DNA from: Clostridiales bacterium
GTDB taxonomy: Bacteria > Bacillota > Clostridia > Christensenellales > Pumilibacteraceae
Reading direction: 5' to 3'
Assembly (NCBI GenBank): GCA_029070965.1
Contig: JAIEBI010000020.1
Span: 45,498 to 109,497 of the forward strand
Length of the DNA: 64,000 nucleotides
The notes under the pieces are model-generated. The model was not told the DNA's origin and made no database searches. It saw only the letters and a list, made by a program, of their open reading frames with translations. A program made the position numbers and the translations under genes. Positions 32,638 through 41,901 of this stretch are shown here, one piece after another; position 1 is the stretch's first letter; each line of letters begins with the position of its first letter.

Positions 32638-33258
32638 TTACTTGGAATACAACTCGACGATGAGCTGCTCGTTGATATTGTAATCTACGTCTTCGCGCTT
32701 GGGGTTGTCCACGATTTTGCCGACAAAGTTTTCGGTGTCGAACGTGACCCACTTGGGCATTACGATCTTGGCGCCGCGAAGCTCTTTGAACAAATCGTTG
32801 TCGCGGCTGGTTTCCTTAATGGTAATCTCGTCGCCCAGCTTGATTTGGTAGGACGGAATGTCCACGCGCTTGCCGTTGACAAGGATGTGACCATGGTTGA
32901 CTATCTGGCGGCACATTTTGCGCGACGCGCCGATACCCATGCGGTACACAACGTTGTCCAAACGCTTTTCGAGCATAGCCAACATGTTCTCGCCGGTAAC
33001 GCCCTTTTGCGCGGTTGCCTTTTCGTAGTATTCTCTGAACTGCTTTTCAAGCACGCCGTAAATACGTTTTACCTTTTGCTTTTCGCGGAGCTGCATGTTG
33101 TACTCGCTGTTTTTACGACGAGCCAACGCATGCGCGCCCGGGGGAACGGGACGGCGCTCCATAGCGCACTTTTTGGACTGGCAACGGTCGCCTTTGAGGA
33201 AAAGCTTCATGCCCTCGCGGCGGCACTGTCTGCAATCTGCACAAATATTTCTTGCCAT
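32638..33258 (-). CDS. rpsD: Ribosomal protein S4 (zinc-binding form)
   Basis: 206 residues. The N terminus has four Cys ('CADCRQCRREGMKLFLKGDRCQSKKC'), the zinc-binding C+ form. An S4 RNA-binding domain lies at about 95-160 ('MGIGASRKMCRQIVNHGHILVNG'). S4 nucleates 30S assembly and in many bacteria represses the alpha operon by binding upstream of rpsM; here that leader holds unusual hairpin repeats. Confidence 0.97.
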   Translation of the reverse strand: MARNICADCRQCRREGMKLFLKGDRCQSKKCAMERRPVPPGAHALARRKNSEYNMQLREKQKVKRIYGVLEKQFREYYEKATAQKGVTGENMLAMLEKRLDNVVYRMGIGASRKMCRQIVNHGHILVNGKRVDIPSYQIKLGDEITIKETSRDNDLFKELRGAKIVMPKWVTFDTENFVGKIVDNPKREDVDYNINEQLIVELYSK

Positions 33259-33270
33259 AATTTACTCTCC

Positions 33271-33660
33271 TTACACTCTGCGACGTTTGGGCGGTCTGCA
33301 ACCGTTGTGCGGAATAGGCGACACGTCGTTGATTTCCGTGACCTGCAAGCCTACTACTTCCATAGCGCGGATAGCCGATTCCCTGCCGGAGCCGGGGCCC
33401 TTTACGAACACCTTGACCGAACGCAAGCCGTGTTCCATAGCGCGACGAGCGGCTTCCTCCGCCGCCATTTGCGCCGCGTACGGCGTGGACTTACGCGAGC
33501 CGCGGAATTTGAGCGCGCCAGCCGAGCAAGCGGCGATGGCGTTGCCCTGCTCGTCCGTAACAGTCACTATCGTGTTGTTGAACGAAGCGTGAATATGCAC
33601 GCAACCTTTGTCGATATTTTTCGTTACCCTCTTTTTGGTAGCGGTTTTCTTGACTGCCAT
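33271..33660 (-). CDS. rpsK: Ribosomal protein S11
   Basis: 129 residues with a basic N-terminal tail, '[19 protein letters not shown]' and the C-terminal '[13 protein letters not shown]'. Platform protein of the 30S subunit near the E site. It sits 3 bp after rpsM and 12 bp before rpsD in the alpha operon. Confidence 0.97.
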   Translation of the reverse strand: MAVKKTATKKRVTKNIDKGCVHIHASFNNTIVTVTDEQGNAIAACSAGALKFRGSRKSTPYAAQMAAEEAARRAMEHGLRSVKVFVKGPGSGRESAIRAMEVVGLQVTEINDVSPIPHNGCRPPKRRRV

Positions 33661-33663
33661 GCG

Positions 33664-34041
33664 TTATCTCTCCTTCTTCTTGCTGCGAGAAACAGTGCGC
33701 TTGGGACCCTTGCGAGTACGCGCGTTCTGCTTGGTGTTTTGACCGCGAACGGGCAAATTTTTGCGATGCCGCACGCCGCGGTAGCAACCTATATCTTTAA
33801 GGCGCTTTATGTTAAGTTCGACCTCGCGGTGAAGATCGCCTTCCGTCTTGATATTTTTGTCGATATAAGTACGGAGCGCGTTTTCCTGATCGCCGGTCAA
33901 GTCTTTTACACGAACGTCGGGGCTGATGCCCGTCGCTTGAAGAATTTTGTTTGCCGTGGGACGACCGATACCGTAAATATAGGTAAGTCCTATCTCGATA
34001 CGTTTTTCCTTGGGCAAATCAATACCTGCTATTCTTGCCAC
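33664..34041 (-). CDS. rpsM: Ribosomal protein S13
   Basis: 125 residues: '[25 protein letters not shown]' helix-two-turn-helix region and the basic tail '[18 protein letters not shown]'. It forms the 30S head bridge to the 50S. The start is GTG 34041 with GGAG nine bases upstream. A 391-bp gap precedes it, holding two structured repeats, which is unusual inside this operon. Confidence 0.97.
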   Translation of the reverse strand: MARIAGIDLPKEKRIEIGLTYIYGIGRPTANKILQATGISPDVRVKDLTGDQENALRTYIDKNIKTEGDLHREVELNIKRLKDIGCYRGVRHRKNLPVRGQNTKQNARTRKGPKRTVSRSKKKER

Positions 34042-34074
34042 TTTTGAAACTCCTTAATGGTTTTTTAATTGTTT

Positions 34075-34197
34075 CGAGGAGCAAATTTGCCCGCTTGCGG
34101 GAGCAAATTTGCGACGTCGACAAATTTGGTGTGTTCCGCTGCTTGCAGCGGAACAGCGCGCATTGCGCGCTTTTCGGGGTTTGCCCCGAAACATGCC
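34075..34197 (-). repeat. Multi-hairpin leader element, copy 2 (upstream of rpsM)
   Basis: Same architecture as copies 1 and 3 in operon sense: hairpins TTTCGGGG/CCCCGAAA, AGCGCGC/GCGCGCT and TTCCGCTG/CAGCGGAA, linker ACACCAAATTTGTCGACGTC, hairpin GCAAATTTGC/GCAAATTTGC enclosing CCCGCAAGCGGG, then CTCCTCG. The stems differ from copies 1 and 3 but pairing is kept. It ends 33 bases before the rpsM start. No clear promoter precedes it. Confidence 0.78.
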
Positions 34198-34312
34198 TAA
34201 TTTCTAGATATAAATAGCGCTCTTTCGGCTTGCGTGTGGAATGTCGCGCTCACCGTAGATACGGTTATTTTTGTGGTTGCCGCACAAACTTCACATAGAA
34301 CGTATATGAGAG

Positions 34313-34391
34313 TGCGGAGATGCGAGTAAGACAAGGCAACCGAGCGCCGACGAGCGGGAGTGTAGAACCACCTACATGACCCGAGGCGGCG
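34313..34391 (-). repeat. Ribosomal-operon repeat, copy A
   Basis: Shares blocks with copy B at 38569-38671: CGCCGC-TCGG-TCAT, then TGTAG/CTACA hairpin, CTCCCG and GCATCTCCGCA. In copy B the hairpin is TTTAG/CTAAA, a paired change. It lies between rpmJ and rpsM, in transcript sense. Confidence 0.6.
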
Positions 34392-34432
34392 CGATGGTTA
34401 ACGCCGTATTACGACGCATATACGCGCTCGAA

Positions 34433-34549
34433 TTAGCCCTGACGCTGTTTGTGGCTCGGGTTCTTGCTGCAAATTACCATAACCTTGCCGTGACGGCGAA
34501 TGACTTTGCACTTGTCGCACATGGGTTTTACGGACGATCTTACTTTCAT
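34433..34549 (-). CDS. rpmJ: Ribosomal protein L36
   Basis: Too short for the ORF track: 38 residues '[20 protein letters not shown]...SHKQRQG' with the zinc ligands CxxC...C...H of the bL36 C+ form. GGAGTACATC precedes the ATG. Located between infA and rpsM as in other Bacillota. Confidence 0.97.
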   Translation of the reverse strand: MKVRSSVKPMCDKCKVIRRHGKVMVICSKNPSHKQRQG

Positions 34550-34603
34550 GATGTACTCCTTTTAATTCGGATTGGTTGTTAGTGATTAGTTGTCGGTTGT
34601 TGC

Positions 34604-34825
34604 CTATGATTTGCTTCTGAACGTAATGATACCTTTTGTTATATCATACGGGGAAATAGCAACCTTGACTCTGTCGCCCAGCAGTACCTTGATGTAGTTT
34701 ACTCGCATCTTGCCCGCAATCGTACACATTACCATTGCGCCGTTGTCGAGCTTGACCTTGAACTTGGTACCGGGCAGACATTCCTCTACGGTGCCTTCCG
34801 TTTCGATATTATCACTCCTCGGCAT
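34604..34825 (-). CDS. infA: Translation initiation factor IF-1
   Basis: 73 residues forming a single S1-like OB fold: '[20 protein letters not shown]' and '[21 protein letters not shown]'. It binds the 30S A site during initiation. It overlaps the end of the KOW-protein gene by 14 bp. Confidence 0.97.
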   Translation of the reverse strand: MPRSDNIETEGTVEECLPGTKFKVKLDNGAMVMCTIAGKMRVNYIKVLLGDRVKVAISPYDITKGIITFRSKS

Positions 34826-35066
34826 ACAACCTCCTATCCTTAATAAATTGTTTTATGCGCTTTTTAAGCGCCGCGTTTGTCGGGTTTTCTATGCCGCTTT
34901 GATCGGCTACCCGTAAATGCCTTTTTCTTTTTAGCTTGGGGTTTTCCATTCCCCGCGAAATGCCGTCGGCTATCAGCACGAAGTTTTCGCCTGCCTGCGC
35001 GACTACTACGAACGGCTTGCCCGTATCATGCCCCGCAAGGCTTATTACAATATCGCCGATTTCCAT
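34812..35066 (-). CDS. KOW-domain RNA-binding protein
   Basis: 84 residues: an N-terminal KOW/L14e-like motif ('[20 protein letters not shown]') and a basic helical tail ('[10 protein letters not shown]', '[15 protein letters not shown]'). Clostridial genomes usually encode this protein between map and infA; it is probably ribosome-associated but not characterised. Confidence 0.88.
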   Translation of the reverse strand: MEIGDIVISLAGHDTGKPFVVVAQAGENFVLIADGISRGMENPKLKRKRHLRVADQSGIENPTNAALKKRIKQFIKDRRLYAEE

Positions 35067-35092
35067 TAGTAACGCTCCTTACGATTGTGCCG

Positions 35093-35833
35093 TCACAGCG
35101 TTAAAATCTCAGGCTCGCCGTCGGTGATGATAAGCGTGTTTTCGTAGTGCGCCGCGCGGCTTCCGTCAAACGTTTTGACCGTCCAGCCGTCGCGCTCTAT
35201 CCGTACCCGCCAGCCGCCTGCCGTGATCATCGGCTCTACGCAAATACATAGCCCTGCTTTGAGCGGCGCGCCCGTGCCGTGCTTGCCGAAATTGGGGACC
35301 TCGGGCGGCTCGTGCATTTTGTGCCCGATGCCGTGACCGGTCAGGTCGCGCACAACGCCGCAGCCGTGCAGCTCGGTGTAAAGCTGAACCGCGGAGGAAA
35401 TGTCGCCCACTCTGTTGCCCGCTTTGGCATACTCGATGCCGGCAAAGAATGCGTCTTTGGCAACTTGGATAAGCCTACGGTCGGCTTCCGAAACGTTGCC
35501 TACGGCAAACGTCCTTGCCGCGTCGCCTTGATATCCGTTTAAAAGTGCGGTAATGTCCACAGACACTATGTCGCCGTCCTTTACCGTCAGTAGCGACGGT
35601 ATTCCGTGGACGACCACGTCGTTGACCGATATACACGAGGCGTTGGGGTAGCCGTGAAAGCCCTTGCTGGACGGCGTTGCGCCGTAGCTCCTTATGACCT
35701 CCTCGACGACCGCGTCGATTTCCAACGTTGTAACGCCGACTTTGATAAACTTTTCCGCCGCGTCGAGCGCCGCTTTTACTACGCGGCTTGCCGCGCGCAT
35801 GCCCTCTCGCTCTTTATCGGACTTGACTATCAT
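35093..35833 (-). CDS. map: Methionine aminopeptidase, type I
   Basis: 246 residues of the pita-bread fold with metal ligands in 'VSVDITALLNGYQGDAARTF' (Asp, Asp), 'HGIGHKMHEPP' (His), 'CVEPM' (Glu) and a final Glu. It removes the initiator Met from nascent proteins. It overlaps adk by the ATGA junction. Confidence 0.96.
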   Translation of the reverse strand: MIVKSDKEREGMRAASRVVKAALDAAEKFIKVGVTTLEIDAVVEEVIRSYGATPSSKGFHGYPNASCISVNDVVVHGIPSLLTVKDGDIVSVDITALLNGYQGDAARTFAVGNVSEADRRLIQVAKDAFFAGIEYAKAGNRVGDISSAVQLYTELHGCGVVRDLTGHGIGHKMHEPPEVPNFGKHGTGAPLKAGLCICVEPMITAGGWRVRIERDGWTVKTFDGSRAAHYENTLIITDGEPEILTL

Positions 35834-36447
35834 TTAAGCGCTGCCTCGATAGCTTGGTTGACCTGCTCTATCGACTGCATACCGTCGATATTTTTGAGCA
35901 GCCCTTTGTTGTTGTAGTAATCTACGAGCGGCGCGGTGTTTTGTTCGTAAACCTTTAAGCGGTTTTCCACAACCTCGCGCTTGTCGTCGTCGCGGATAAC
36001 AAGCTTGTCGCCGCACGCCTTGCAAATTCCGTCCGGCGCGTCCTGTGCGCTGGTGGTGTATCCGCATTTAAGGCATACCCTGCGGCTTGCCATGCGGTCG
36101 GCCAACTTGTTAAGATCTGTAACTAAGTTAAGTGCTACGTCGATATTGACAATCGCACCGAGCGCGTCCGCTTGCGCCTTTGTGCGCGGGAAGCCGTCCA
36201 AAAGGAAGCCATTAGCGCAATCCGCTTGCTCTATCCTGTTCTTTAACAGCGCGATAACCAGCTCGTCGGGAACAAGCTTGCCGGCGTCCATATACGCCTT
36301 GGCTTGCTTGCCCAAGTCGGTGCCGTCCGCTATGTTCTTGCGGAGCAGGTCGCCCGTCGAGATGTGCGGTATGTCGTGCGTCTTGCAAATGAGCGCCGCT
36401 TGCGTGCCTTTGCCGCTGCCCGGCGCACCCATTATTATCAGGTTCAT
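35830..36447 (-). CDS. adk: Adenylate kinase (zinc LID)
   Basis: 205 residues with P-loop 'GAPGSGKGT', NMP-binding region 'ISTGDLLRKNI', and a LID carrying 'CLKCGYTT...CKACG', four Cys binding zinc as in Gram-positive enzymes. It interconverts AMP, ADP and ATP. Placed between secY and map as in most Bacillota. Confidence 0.97.
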   Translation of the reverse strand: MNLIIMGAPGSGKGTQAALICKTHDIPHISTGDLLRKNIADGTDLGKQAKAYMDAGKLVPDELVIALLKNRIEQADCANGFLLDGFPRTKAQADALGAIVNIDVALNLVTDLNKLADRMASRRVCLKCGYTTSAQDAPDGICKACGDKLVIRDDDKREVVENRLKVYEQNTAPLVDYYNNKGLLKNIDGMQSIEQVNQAIEAALK

Positions 36448-36469
36448 ATGCTACTCCGTAAAAGTTGAT

Positions 36470-37780
36470 TTATTTCAAGAAGCCTTTGTACTGTTTCATC
36501 ATCAACTGGCTTTGCAGCTGCTTTTCGAATTCCAGTGCTACCGAAACTACGATTAGCATACCTGTTGCCGAAAACGCGTTGACGAGCGATGTGGTTTGAC
36601 CGAGCACCGCAGCGAATATGACCGACGGCACAAGCGCGATAAACGCGAGGAATATTGCGCCGAACAGCGTGAGCCGCTTGGAAATGCGGCTGAGGTATTC
36701 GGTTGTCGGTTTGCCGGGGCGAATACCGTTGATAAAGCCGCCGTACTGCTGTATGTTGCGCGACACGTCCTCGGGGTTGAACTCGATACCCGCATAGAAA
36801 TACGAGAAGCCGAGAATGAGCAACGCGACAAGCACCGCGTAGATAGGCGTGCCCGCGCCCAACCAAGTCATCCACCAAACATAGAAGCTACTACCGGGTG
36901 CTACAAGCTGAGCTATCATTTGCGGGAAGGAAATGAGCGCCGTCGCAAAGATTATAGGCATAACGCCGCTGGCGTTGACCTTGATGGGAATAAAGGTGCT
37001 TTGCCCACCGTACTGCTTTCTACCCTTGATTTGCTTGGCGTACTGCACGGGAACGCGGCGTTCGGCATTGTCGATAAATACAATGAGCATGAATATGGCA
37101 ACAACCATGATGATGAAGCCGATAAGCTGCCAAATAGCCTTTTCGTCACCGCCGACCGATCTTTGAATGGTCTCAACAATGCTGTGACCTGCGGTCGCTA
37201 TAATACCGACAAAAATCAAAAGGCTTATGCCGTTGCCGATGCCGTAATCGGTTATACGCTCGCCCAGCCACATTGTGAACATAGAGCCCATAACCATGAT
37301 AATAGCTACGAACATACCGATAACCCAGTCCTGAGTCATAGGTCCGAACACGGTGTTATGCAATGCATCTGCTTTCGCATACGACACGGTGACAGCCGCC
37401 GCTTGCGCTACGGCAAGTAACAACGTGATATAACGCGTGATTTGCGTAATCTTCTTTTTGCCCTCGTCACCCTGCTTTTGGTATTCCTGCAAGCGCGGAA
37501 TGGCTACGGTCAGTAACTGTAATATAATGGAAGCGTTGATGTACGGCGTAATACCTATTGCAAACAACGCACCGTTGCTTAATGCGCTACCCGTAATACC
37601 GTTTAGCAAGCCCAGCAAGCCGTCGCCATTGCCTTGGGTTACGTTGCCGTACGTAATCGCGTCGATACCGGGGATAGGGACCCAGCACCCCAGCCTATAT
37701 ATAAAGAGCAGTGCGAGCGTGATTAAAATCTTACGCCGCACGTCCTTATTTTTGAAAGCGTTTTTTAGCGTTTCAAACAT
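36470..37780 (-). CDS. secY: Protein translocase subunit SecY
   Basis: 436 residues with ten transmembrane helices; the N terminus is 'NAFKNKDVRRKILITLALLF', with the plug region 'GLLNGITGSALSNGALFAIGITPYINASIILQL' split across helix 2. It forms the protein-conducting channel. Its ATG overlaps the rplO stop by one base (TAATG). Confidence 0.97.
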   Translation of the reverse strand: MFETLKNAFKNKDVRRKILITLALLFIYRLGCWVPIPGIDAITYGNVTQGNGDGLLGLLNGITGSALSNGALFAIGITPYINASIILQLLTVAIPRLQEYQKQGDEGKKKITQITRYITLLLAVAQAAAVTVSYAKADALHNTVFGPMTQDWVIGMFVAIIMVMGSMFTMWLGERITDYGIGNGISLLIFVGIIATAGHSIVETIQRSVGGDEKAIWQLIGFIIMVVAIFMLIVFIDNAERRVPVQYAKQIKGRKQYGGQSTFIPIKVNASGVMPIIFATALISFPQMIAQLVAPGSSFYVWWMTWLGAGTPIYAVLVALLILGFSYFYAGIEFNPEDVSRNIQQYGGFINGIRPGKPTTEYLSRISKRLTLFGAIFLAFIALVPSVIFAAVLGQTTSLVNAFSATGMLIVVSVALEFEKQLQSQLMMKQYKGFLK

Positions 37781-38223
37781 TAGATGACCTCTACAGTGCC
37801 GCCCGCTTTTTCGATCTTTTCTTTTGCGGAAGCCGTAAACTTAGCCGCTTTGACGGTAAGCTTTTTGGTGAGTTCGCCGTCGCCCAATACTTTGAGTCCG
37901 TAGGCTTCGACCTTTTTGACGACGCCCGCTTCGACCAAAAGCATGAGATCGACAACAGTGCCGTCGTCAAACATGTTCAGTTTGTCGATGTTGATAACAC
38001 TGAATTCCTTTTGGAACTTGTTGTTAAATCCGCGCTTGGGAAGACGACGCATAAGCGTGATTTGTCCGCCCTCAAATCCGGGACGAACGCCGCCGCCGCT
38101 ACGCGCCCACTGTCCTTTATGACCCTTGCCCGACGTCTTGCCTAAGCCCGAGCCTATTCCGCGACCCAAACGCTTGGCTTTGGTGCGCGAGCCGTCTGCC
38201 GGCATAAGTGCGTGCATTTTCAT
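37780..38223 (-). CDS. rplO: Ribosomal protein L15
   Basis: 147 residues: basic Gly-rich N terminus ('[19 protein letters not shown]') and the conserved C-terminal domain '[20 protein letters not shown]'. Late 50S assembly protein. The same C-terminal domain reappears in the acidic protein at 66-1664. Confidence 0.97.
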   Translation of the reverse strand: MKMHALMPADGSRTKAKRLGRGIGSGLGKTSGKGHKGQWARSGGGVRPGFEGGQITLMRRLPKRGFNNKFQKEFSVINIDKLNMFDDGTVVDLMLLVEAGVVKKVEAYGLKVLGDGELTKKLTVKAAKFTASAKEKIEKAGGTVEVI

Positions 38224-38294
38224 GATTTAAGTCTCCTTTTCTAATGGTACCCGACCGAATGCTTCGCCTAAATGTGCGAAATAACAGTCAAGCC

Positions 38295-38501
38295 TTATGC
38301 CTCGGTAACCGTCACGAGGTGACATACCGTGCGAATCATTCCGCGCATTGCGGGAGTGTCCTCCACAACAACGGACTGATGAAGTTTTTTAAGTCCGAGC
38401 GCCTCAACCGTGCGCTGTTGCTTAACCAAACGACCCGCCGTGCTCTTTACAAGCGTGACCGTCAGTTTCTTGTTTTCGGTTTTTTCAGCTTTCTTTGCCA
38501 T
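38295..38501 (-). CDS. rpmD: Ribosomal protein L30
   Basis: 68 residues; after a short Lys/Glu extension the bL30 core '[30 protein letters not shown]' is clear. Preceded by GGAG and a 213-bp gap after rpsE that holds a structured repeat; 71 bp separate it from rplO. Confidence 0.95.
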   Translation of the reverse strand: MAKKAEKTENKKLTVTLVKSTAGRLVKQQRTVEALGLKKLHQSVVVEDTPAMRGMIRTVCHLVTVTEA

Positions 38502-38568
38502 TTTGTTCTCCTATTTAGGCGTGTGCCCATTTTAGGTTAGTGAATATAAATGAGTTGCTTGCCGCGAA

Positions 38569-38671
38569 TGCGGAGATGCCTGTCCTACTAAATTGCGAAG
38601 GCGCGCGTCAGGCGTGCAACAGGCAATGAGCCGCGACGGGAGTTTAGACCCACCTAAATGACCGAGCGGCG
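38569..38671 (-). repeat. Ribosomal-operon repeat, copy B
   Basis: Related to 34313-34391, with a longer middle. In transcript sense it contains CGCCGCTCGGTCAT, the hairpin TTTAG/CTAAA, CTCCCG and GCATCTCCGCA. It occupies the gap between rpsE and rpmD, normally only a few bases in Bacillota. Confidence 0.6.
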
Positions 38672-38714
38672 AATTGCACGTAGCGCGCATCACGCGATGC
38701 ATGCGCAATTTGCT

Positions 38715-39236
38715 TTACAGAATCTCGTCGACAGTCTTGCCGCGCATAGCGGCGACTTGGTCCAACGTCCTCAAACTCTCCAACGCCTTCATCGTCGCTT
38801 TTACGACGTTGATGGGGTTGCGCGAGCCGTAGCACTTGGTGGTGATGTTGTTTATGCCGCAAAGCTCCAACACCGCACGTACGCTGCCGCCGGCGATAAC
38901 GCCTTTACCTTCGGGAGCGGGACGGAGAAGCACCTTGCTGCAAGAAAACTCGCCGATCGTTTCATGCGGGATAGCCGTGCCGTTGAGCGCGATCTTTTTC
39001 ATATCGCGGCGAGCGGCCTGCTCCGCCTTTTTGATAGCTTCGGGAACCTCGGTGGCTTTGCCCATGCCGATGCCCACTCTGCCTTTGCCGTCGCCCGCAA
39101 CCACGAGCGCCGCAAAGCTGCTGTTACGACCGCCCTTAACAACCTTGCTGACCCTACGCGTAGTGACAAGCTTGGTTTTGATGCCGTCGTCGACAACTTC
39201 TTTTTCTCTTTTCTTTCTGAATTCTTCGCGTGCCAT
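38715..39236 (-). CDS. rpsE: Ribosomal protein S5
   Basis: 173 residues: N-terminal double-stranded RNA-binding-like domain ('VVKGGRNSSFAALVVAGDGKG') and C-terminal domain ('GGSVRAVLELCGINNITTKCYGS'). It contributes to decoding accuracy at the 30S A site. Confidence 0.97.
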   Translation of the reverse strand: MAREEFRKKREKEVVDDGIKTKLVTTRRVSKVVKGGRNSSFAALVVAGDGKGRVGIGMGKATEVPEAIKKAEQAARRDMKKIALNGTAIPHETIGEFSCSKVLLRPAPEGKGVIAGGSVRAVLELCGINNITTKCYGSRNPINVVKATMKALESLRTLDQVAAMRGKTVDEIL

Positions 39237-39245
39237 GATTCGCTC

Positions 39246-39608
39246 CTAAAATTTGAGTCCCGCAGCACGTGCTGCGTCGGCGAGCGCTTTTACTCTGCCG
39301 GTGTAAAGGTAGCCGCCGCGGTCAAAAACCACTTCGGTAATGCCCTTGCTTTGCGCCTTTTTGGCGACGTCGTTACCAACAAACTCGGCCTGCTGGGTTT
39401 TGGTTTTGCCCGCAATGTCGGCGCCCTTGATGAGCGTGCTGCTGCTGCAAAGCGTAATTCCCTTTACGTCGTCTATGACCTGAGCGTAAATGTGGCTGGT
39501 CGAACGGTAAACCGCAAGGCGGGGTCTCGCCGCTGTACCTTTGAGGTCATGGCGCAACCGCACGTGACGCTTCATACGAATTTTGTTTTTATCAATCTTC
39601 TTAATCAT
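39246..39608 (-). CDS. rplR: Ribosomal protein L18
   Basis: 120 residues with '[20 protein letters not shown]' and '[21 protein letters not shown]', which bind 5S rRNA. Positioned between rplF and rpsE. Confidence 0.97.
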   Translation of the reverse strand: MIKKIDKNKIRMKRHVRLRHDLKGTAARPRLAVYRSTSHIYAQVIDDVKGITLCSSSTLIKGADIAGKTKTQQAEFVGNDVAKKAQSKGITEVVFDRGGYLYTGRVKALADAARAAGLKF

Positions 39609-39619
39609 TTGCCACTCTC

Positions 39620-40165
39620 CTATTTCTTGCCTGCGGTCTTAGCCTCTTTGCGGAGGACCTTTTCCGTGTTGTAATGCAGGCCGTAGCCATGATACGGTTC
39701 TACCGGACGCTTGGACTTGATTTGCGCGGCGACCTCGCCGACAAACTCCTTGTCGATACCGCTTACAACGATGGTGAGCGGATCGGGGCAGGCGATGGTA
39801 ACGCCTTGCGGAATTACGTACTCAACTGGCTTGCTGTAACCGATGTTCATAACAAGCTTGTTGCCCGTAACCGCGCACTTATAACCTACGCCCGCTACGA
39901 TAAGCGTTTTGGTAAACGCGTTTTGAACGCCCGCAACCATGTTGGCAATGAGCTGACGATACAAGCCGTGGTAAGCTCTGGTTTGCTTGTCGTCGTTTGC
40001 GCGCTCAACATTGACCACGCCGCCGTTTATAACCACGTTTATATCTTTGCACTTGATTTCCTGTTTAAGCTCGCCGAGCTTGCCCTTAACCGTAACAACG
40101 CCGTTTTCAAACGCAACGGTTACGCCGGCGGGCACGTCGATATGCTTTCTGCCTATACGCGACAT
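39620..40165 (-). CDS. rplF: Ribosomal protein L6
   Basis: 181 residues with two repeated alpha/beta domains; '[14 protein letters not shown]' at the N terminus and '[14 protein letters not shown]' near the C terminus are diagnostic. Located near the factor-binding site of the 50S subunit. Confidence 0.97.
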   Translation of the reverse strand: MSRIGRKHIDVPAGVTVAFENGVVTVKGKLGELKQEIKCKDINVVINGGVVNVERANDDKQTRAYHGLYRQLIANMVAGVQNAFTKTLIVAGVGYKCAVTGNKLVMNIGYSKPVEYVIPQGVTIACPDPLTIVVSGIDKEFVGEVAAQIKSKRPVEPYHGYGLHYNTEKVLRKEAKTAGKK

Positions 40166-40174
40166 ACTGCCCTC

Positions 40175-40570
40175 CTACCATACGTAGGCAAGCACTTCGC
40201 CGCCTACTTTGAGTTCGCGCGCCTTTTTGTCGGTCATAACGCCGCGCGAAGTGGAAATGATCGCAATGCCGTAGCCGCCGAGTACCTTGGGCAAATCTTC
40301 ACAGCCGCAGTAAACGCGCAAGCCGGGCTTGGATATGCGTTTCAAATTGGTAATGGCGTTGCGGTTGTCTTTGTATTTGAGCACAACCTTAATGTTGTTG
40401 TGGCCCTTTTCCTCGACTACCTCGCCAGCCGTAACAAAGCCTTCGTTCACAAGAATATCGACGATAGCCTTTTTCATCTTGGACGCGGGTATAGATACGG
40501 TATCGTGTCTTGCCGTTATTGCATTACGGATTCTCGTGAGCAAATCCGCGATAGGATCTGTTGTAACCAT
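40175..40570 (-). CDS. rpsH: Ribosomal protein S8
   Basis: 131 residues from ATG 40570, which has GGAGGG upstream; the ORF-track extension to 40630 overlaps rpsN and is rejected. '[15 protein letters not shown]' and the C-terminal '[20 protein letters not shown]' are typical. It binds the central domain of 16S rRNA and represses spc-type operons in some bacteria. Confidence 0.97.
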   Translation of the reverse strand: MVTTDPIADLLTRIRNAITARHDTVSIPASKMKKAIVDILVNEGFVTAGEVVEEKGHNNIKVVLKYKDNRNAITNLKRISKPGLRVYCGCEDLPKVLGGYGIAIISTSRGVMTDKKARELKVGGEVLAYVW

Positions 40571-40583
40571 AGTTATACCCTCC

Positions 40584-40769
40584 TTACCAGCTCGATTTCT
40601 TAACGCCGGGGATTTCTCCCTTGTACGCAAGTTCGCGGAAGCAAATTCTGCAAATTCCGTACTTTTTAAGCACGGCGTGCGGACGGCCGCAAATATTGCA
40701 ACGCGTGTAAGCGCGAGTGCTGTATTTGGGCGTTCTTTGCTGTTTATTTATCATCGCTTTTTTAGCCAT
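40584..40769 (-). CDS. rpsN: Ribosomal protein S14 (zinc form)
   Basis: 61 residues with '[20 protein letters not shown]', the four-Cys zinc site of the short S14 type N. Thirteen bases follow rplE. Confidence 0.97.
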   Translation of the reverse strand: MAKKAMINKQQRTPKYSTRAYTRCNICGRPHAVLKKYGICRICFRELAYKGEIPGVKKSSW

Positions 40770-40781
40770 GTTTTTATCTCC

Positions 40782-41405
40782 TTAATTCTTAAACGGCATG
40801 CCGAGCTTGGTAAGCAAAACCTTTGCTTCCTCGTCGGTCGCGGCAGTGGTGACGATATCTACGTCGAAACCTCTGATTTTTTCGATAAGCTCGTACGAGA
40901 TTTCGGGGAATATCGTTTGGTCCTTAATGCCGAGCGCGTAGTTGCCTCTGCCGTCGAACGACTTGCCCGATATACCGCGGAAGTCGCGGACGCGCGGGAG
41001 CGCGATAGATACAAGCCTGTCGAAGAACTCGTATGCCATTTCGCCGCGCAGCGTAACCTTGATAGCTATGGACTGACCTTCGCGCAGTTTAAAGTTACTT
41101 ACTGACTTTTTGGCTTTTACCAAAACACTGCGTTGTCCCGCTATAGCGTCAAGCTCGGCTTGCGCAAGCTGAATGCTTTTGGAATTGTCCTTAATATCGC
41201 CCAAGCGCATATTAAGCACTATCTTTTCGATTTTGGGGACCTGATTGATATTCTTGTAGCCGCGCTCTTTCATGAGCTGGGGAACAATTTCCGTTTTGTA
41301 ACGCTTTTTAAGGCGATATCTATCCGGATTGTTCGACTTAACCGGCTTGCCGGCCTTTGCCGCCGCTATGGGCGCCTTGTCCTTGGCTTTGGATTTTTCT
41401 GCCAT
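40782..41405 (-). CDS. rplE: Ribosomal protein L5
   Basis: The core from about residue 28 ('[24 protein letters not shown]') to the C terminus is standard uL5, which binds 5S rRNA and contacts tRNA. At 207 residues it has about 27 extra N-terminal residues rich in Lys and Ala ('[19 protein letters not shown]'). Confidence 0.96.
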   Translation of the reverse strand: MAEKSKAKDKAPIAAAKAGKPVKSNNPDRYRLKKRYKTEIVPQLMKERGYKNINQVPKIEKIVLNMRLGDIKDNSKSIQLAQAELDAIAGQRSVLVKAKKSVSNFKLREGQSIAIKVTLRGEMAYEFFDRLVSIALPRVRDFRGISGKSFDGRGNYALGIKDQTIFPEISYELIEKIRGFDVDIVTTAATDEEAKVLLTKLGMPFKN

Positions 41406-41418
41406 TACCGTTTACTCC

Positions 41419-41889
41419 TTACTCTGTTTTACCGTCTGTACCGTTGTCGACGGGAACTTCCGTTGTTTTGGCCTTTTTAGCCGTGGTCTTTTTAGGCTTG
41501 TCCTCGGCTACTTTGTCTTCGGACTTTTTAGCCTTTTTGGCTTTTTTGTCAGCCTTGTCCGCCTTTAACGCCGCGTCGAGACTGGCGCCGCACTTGGCGC
41601 AAACGCGCGCGTTTTTGCCATCGATCTCTTGATGACGGGCGCGAACGCTCTTGCCGCACGACGGGCAAATAATCTGAACGTTGCTGGCGGCGATGGGCGC
41701 TTCCACCTTTTTCCGACCGCCCTGCTCGGTAGCCGAACGCGGTTTGATGTGGTGGGTAGCAATGTTAACGCCCTCTACAAGTACCATTTGCGTCTTGGGA
41801 TCGGTCGCCAGTATTTTGCCGGTTTTGCCCTTGTCCTTGCCGGTCAAAACCTTTACGTTATCGCCTTTTCTTACATGAAGATTGTTCAT
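41419..41889 (-). CDS. rplX: Ribosomal protein L24 with extended tail
   Basis: Residues 1-105 are uL24: KOW motif 'VRKGDNVKVLTGKDKGKTGKI' and a zinc knuckle pair ('CPSCG', 'CAKCG'). About 50 further residues form a Lys/Ala/Asp/Thr-rich tail not found in typical L24 (~105 residues). It initiates 50S assembly. Confidence 0.95.
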   Translation of the reverse strand: MNNLHVRKGDNVKVLTGKDKGKTGKILATDPKTQMVLVEGVNIATHHIKPRSATEQGGRKKVEAPIAASNVQIICPSCGKSVRARHQEIDGKNARVCAKCGASLDAALKADKADKKAKKAKKSEDKVAEDKPKKTTAKKAKTTEVPVDNGTDGKTE

Positions 41890-41901
41890 GGTGATCCTCC
41901 G

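Noticed and set aside
32845-34047. 400-residue plus-strand ORF across rpsD-rpsM
   Set aside because: Shadow of four ribosomal protein genes.
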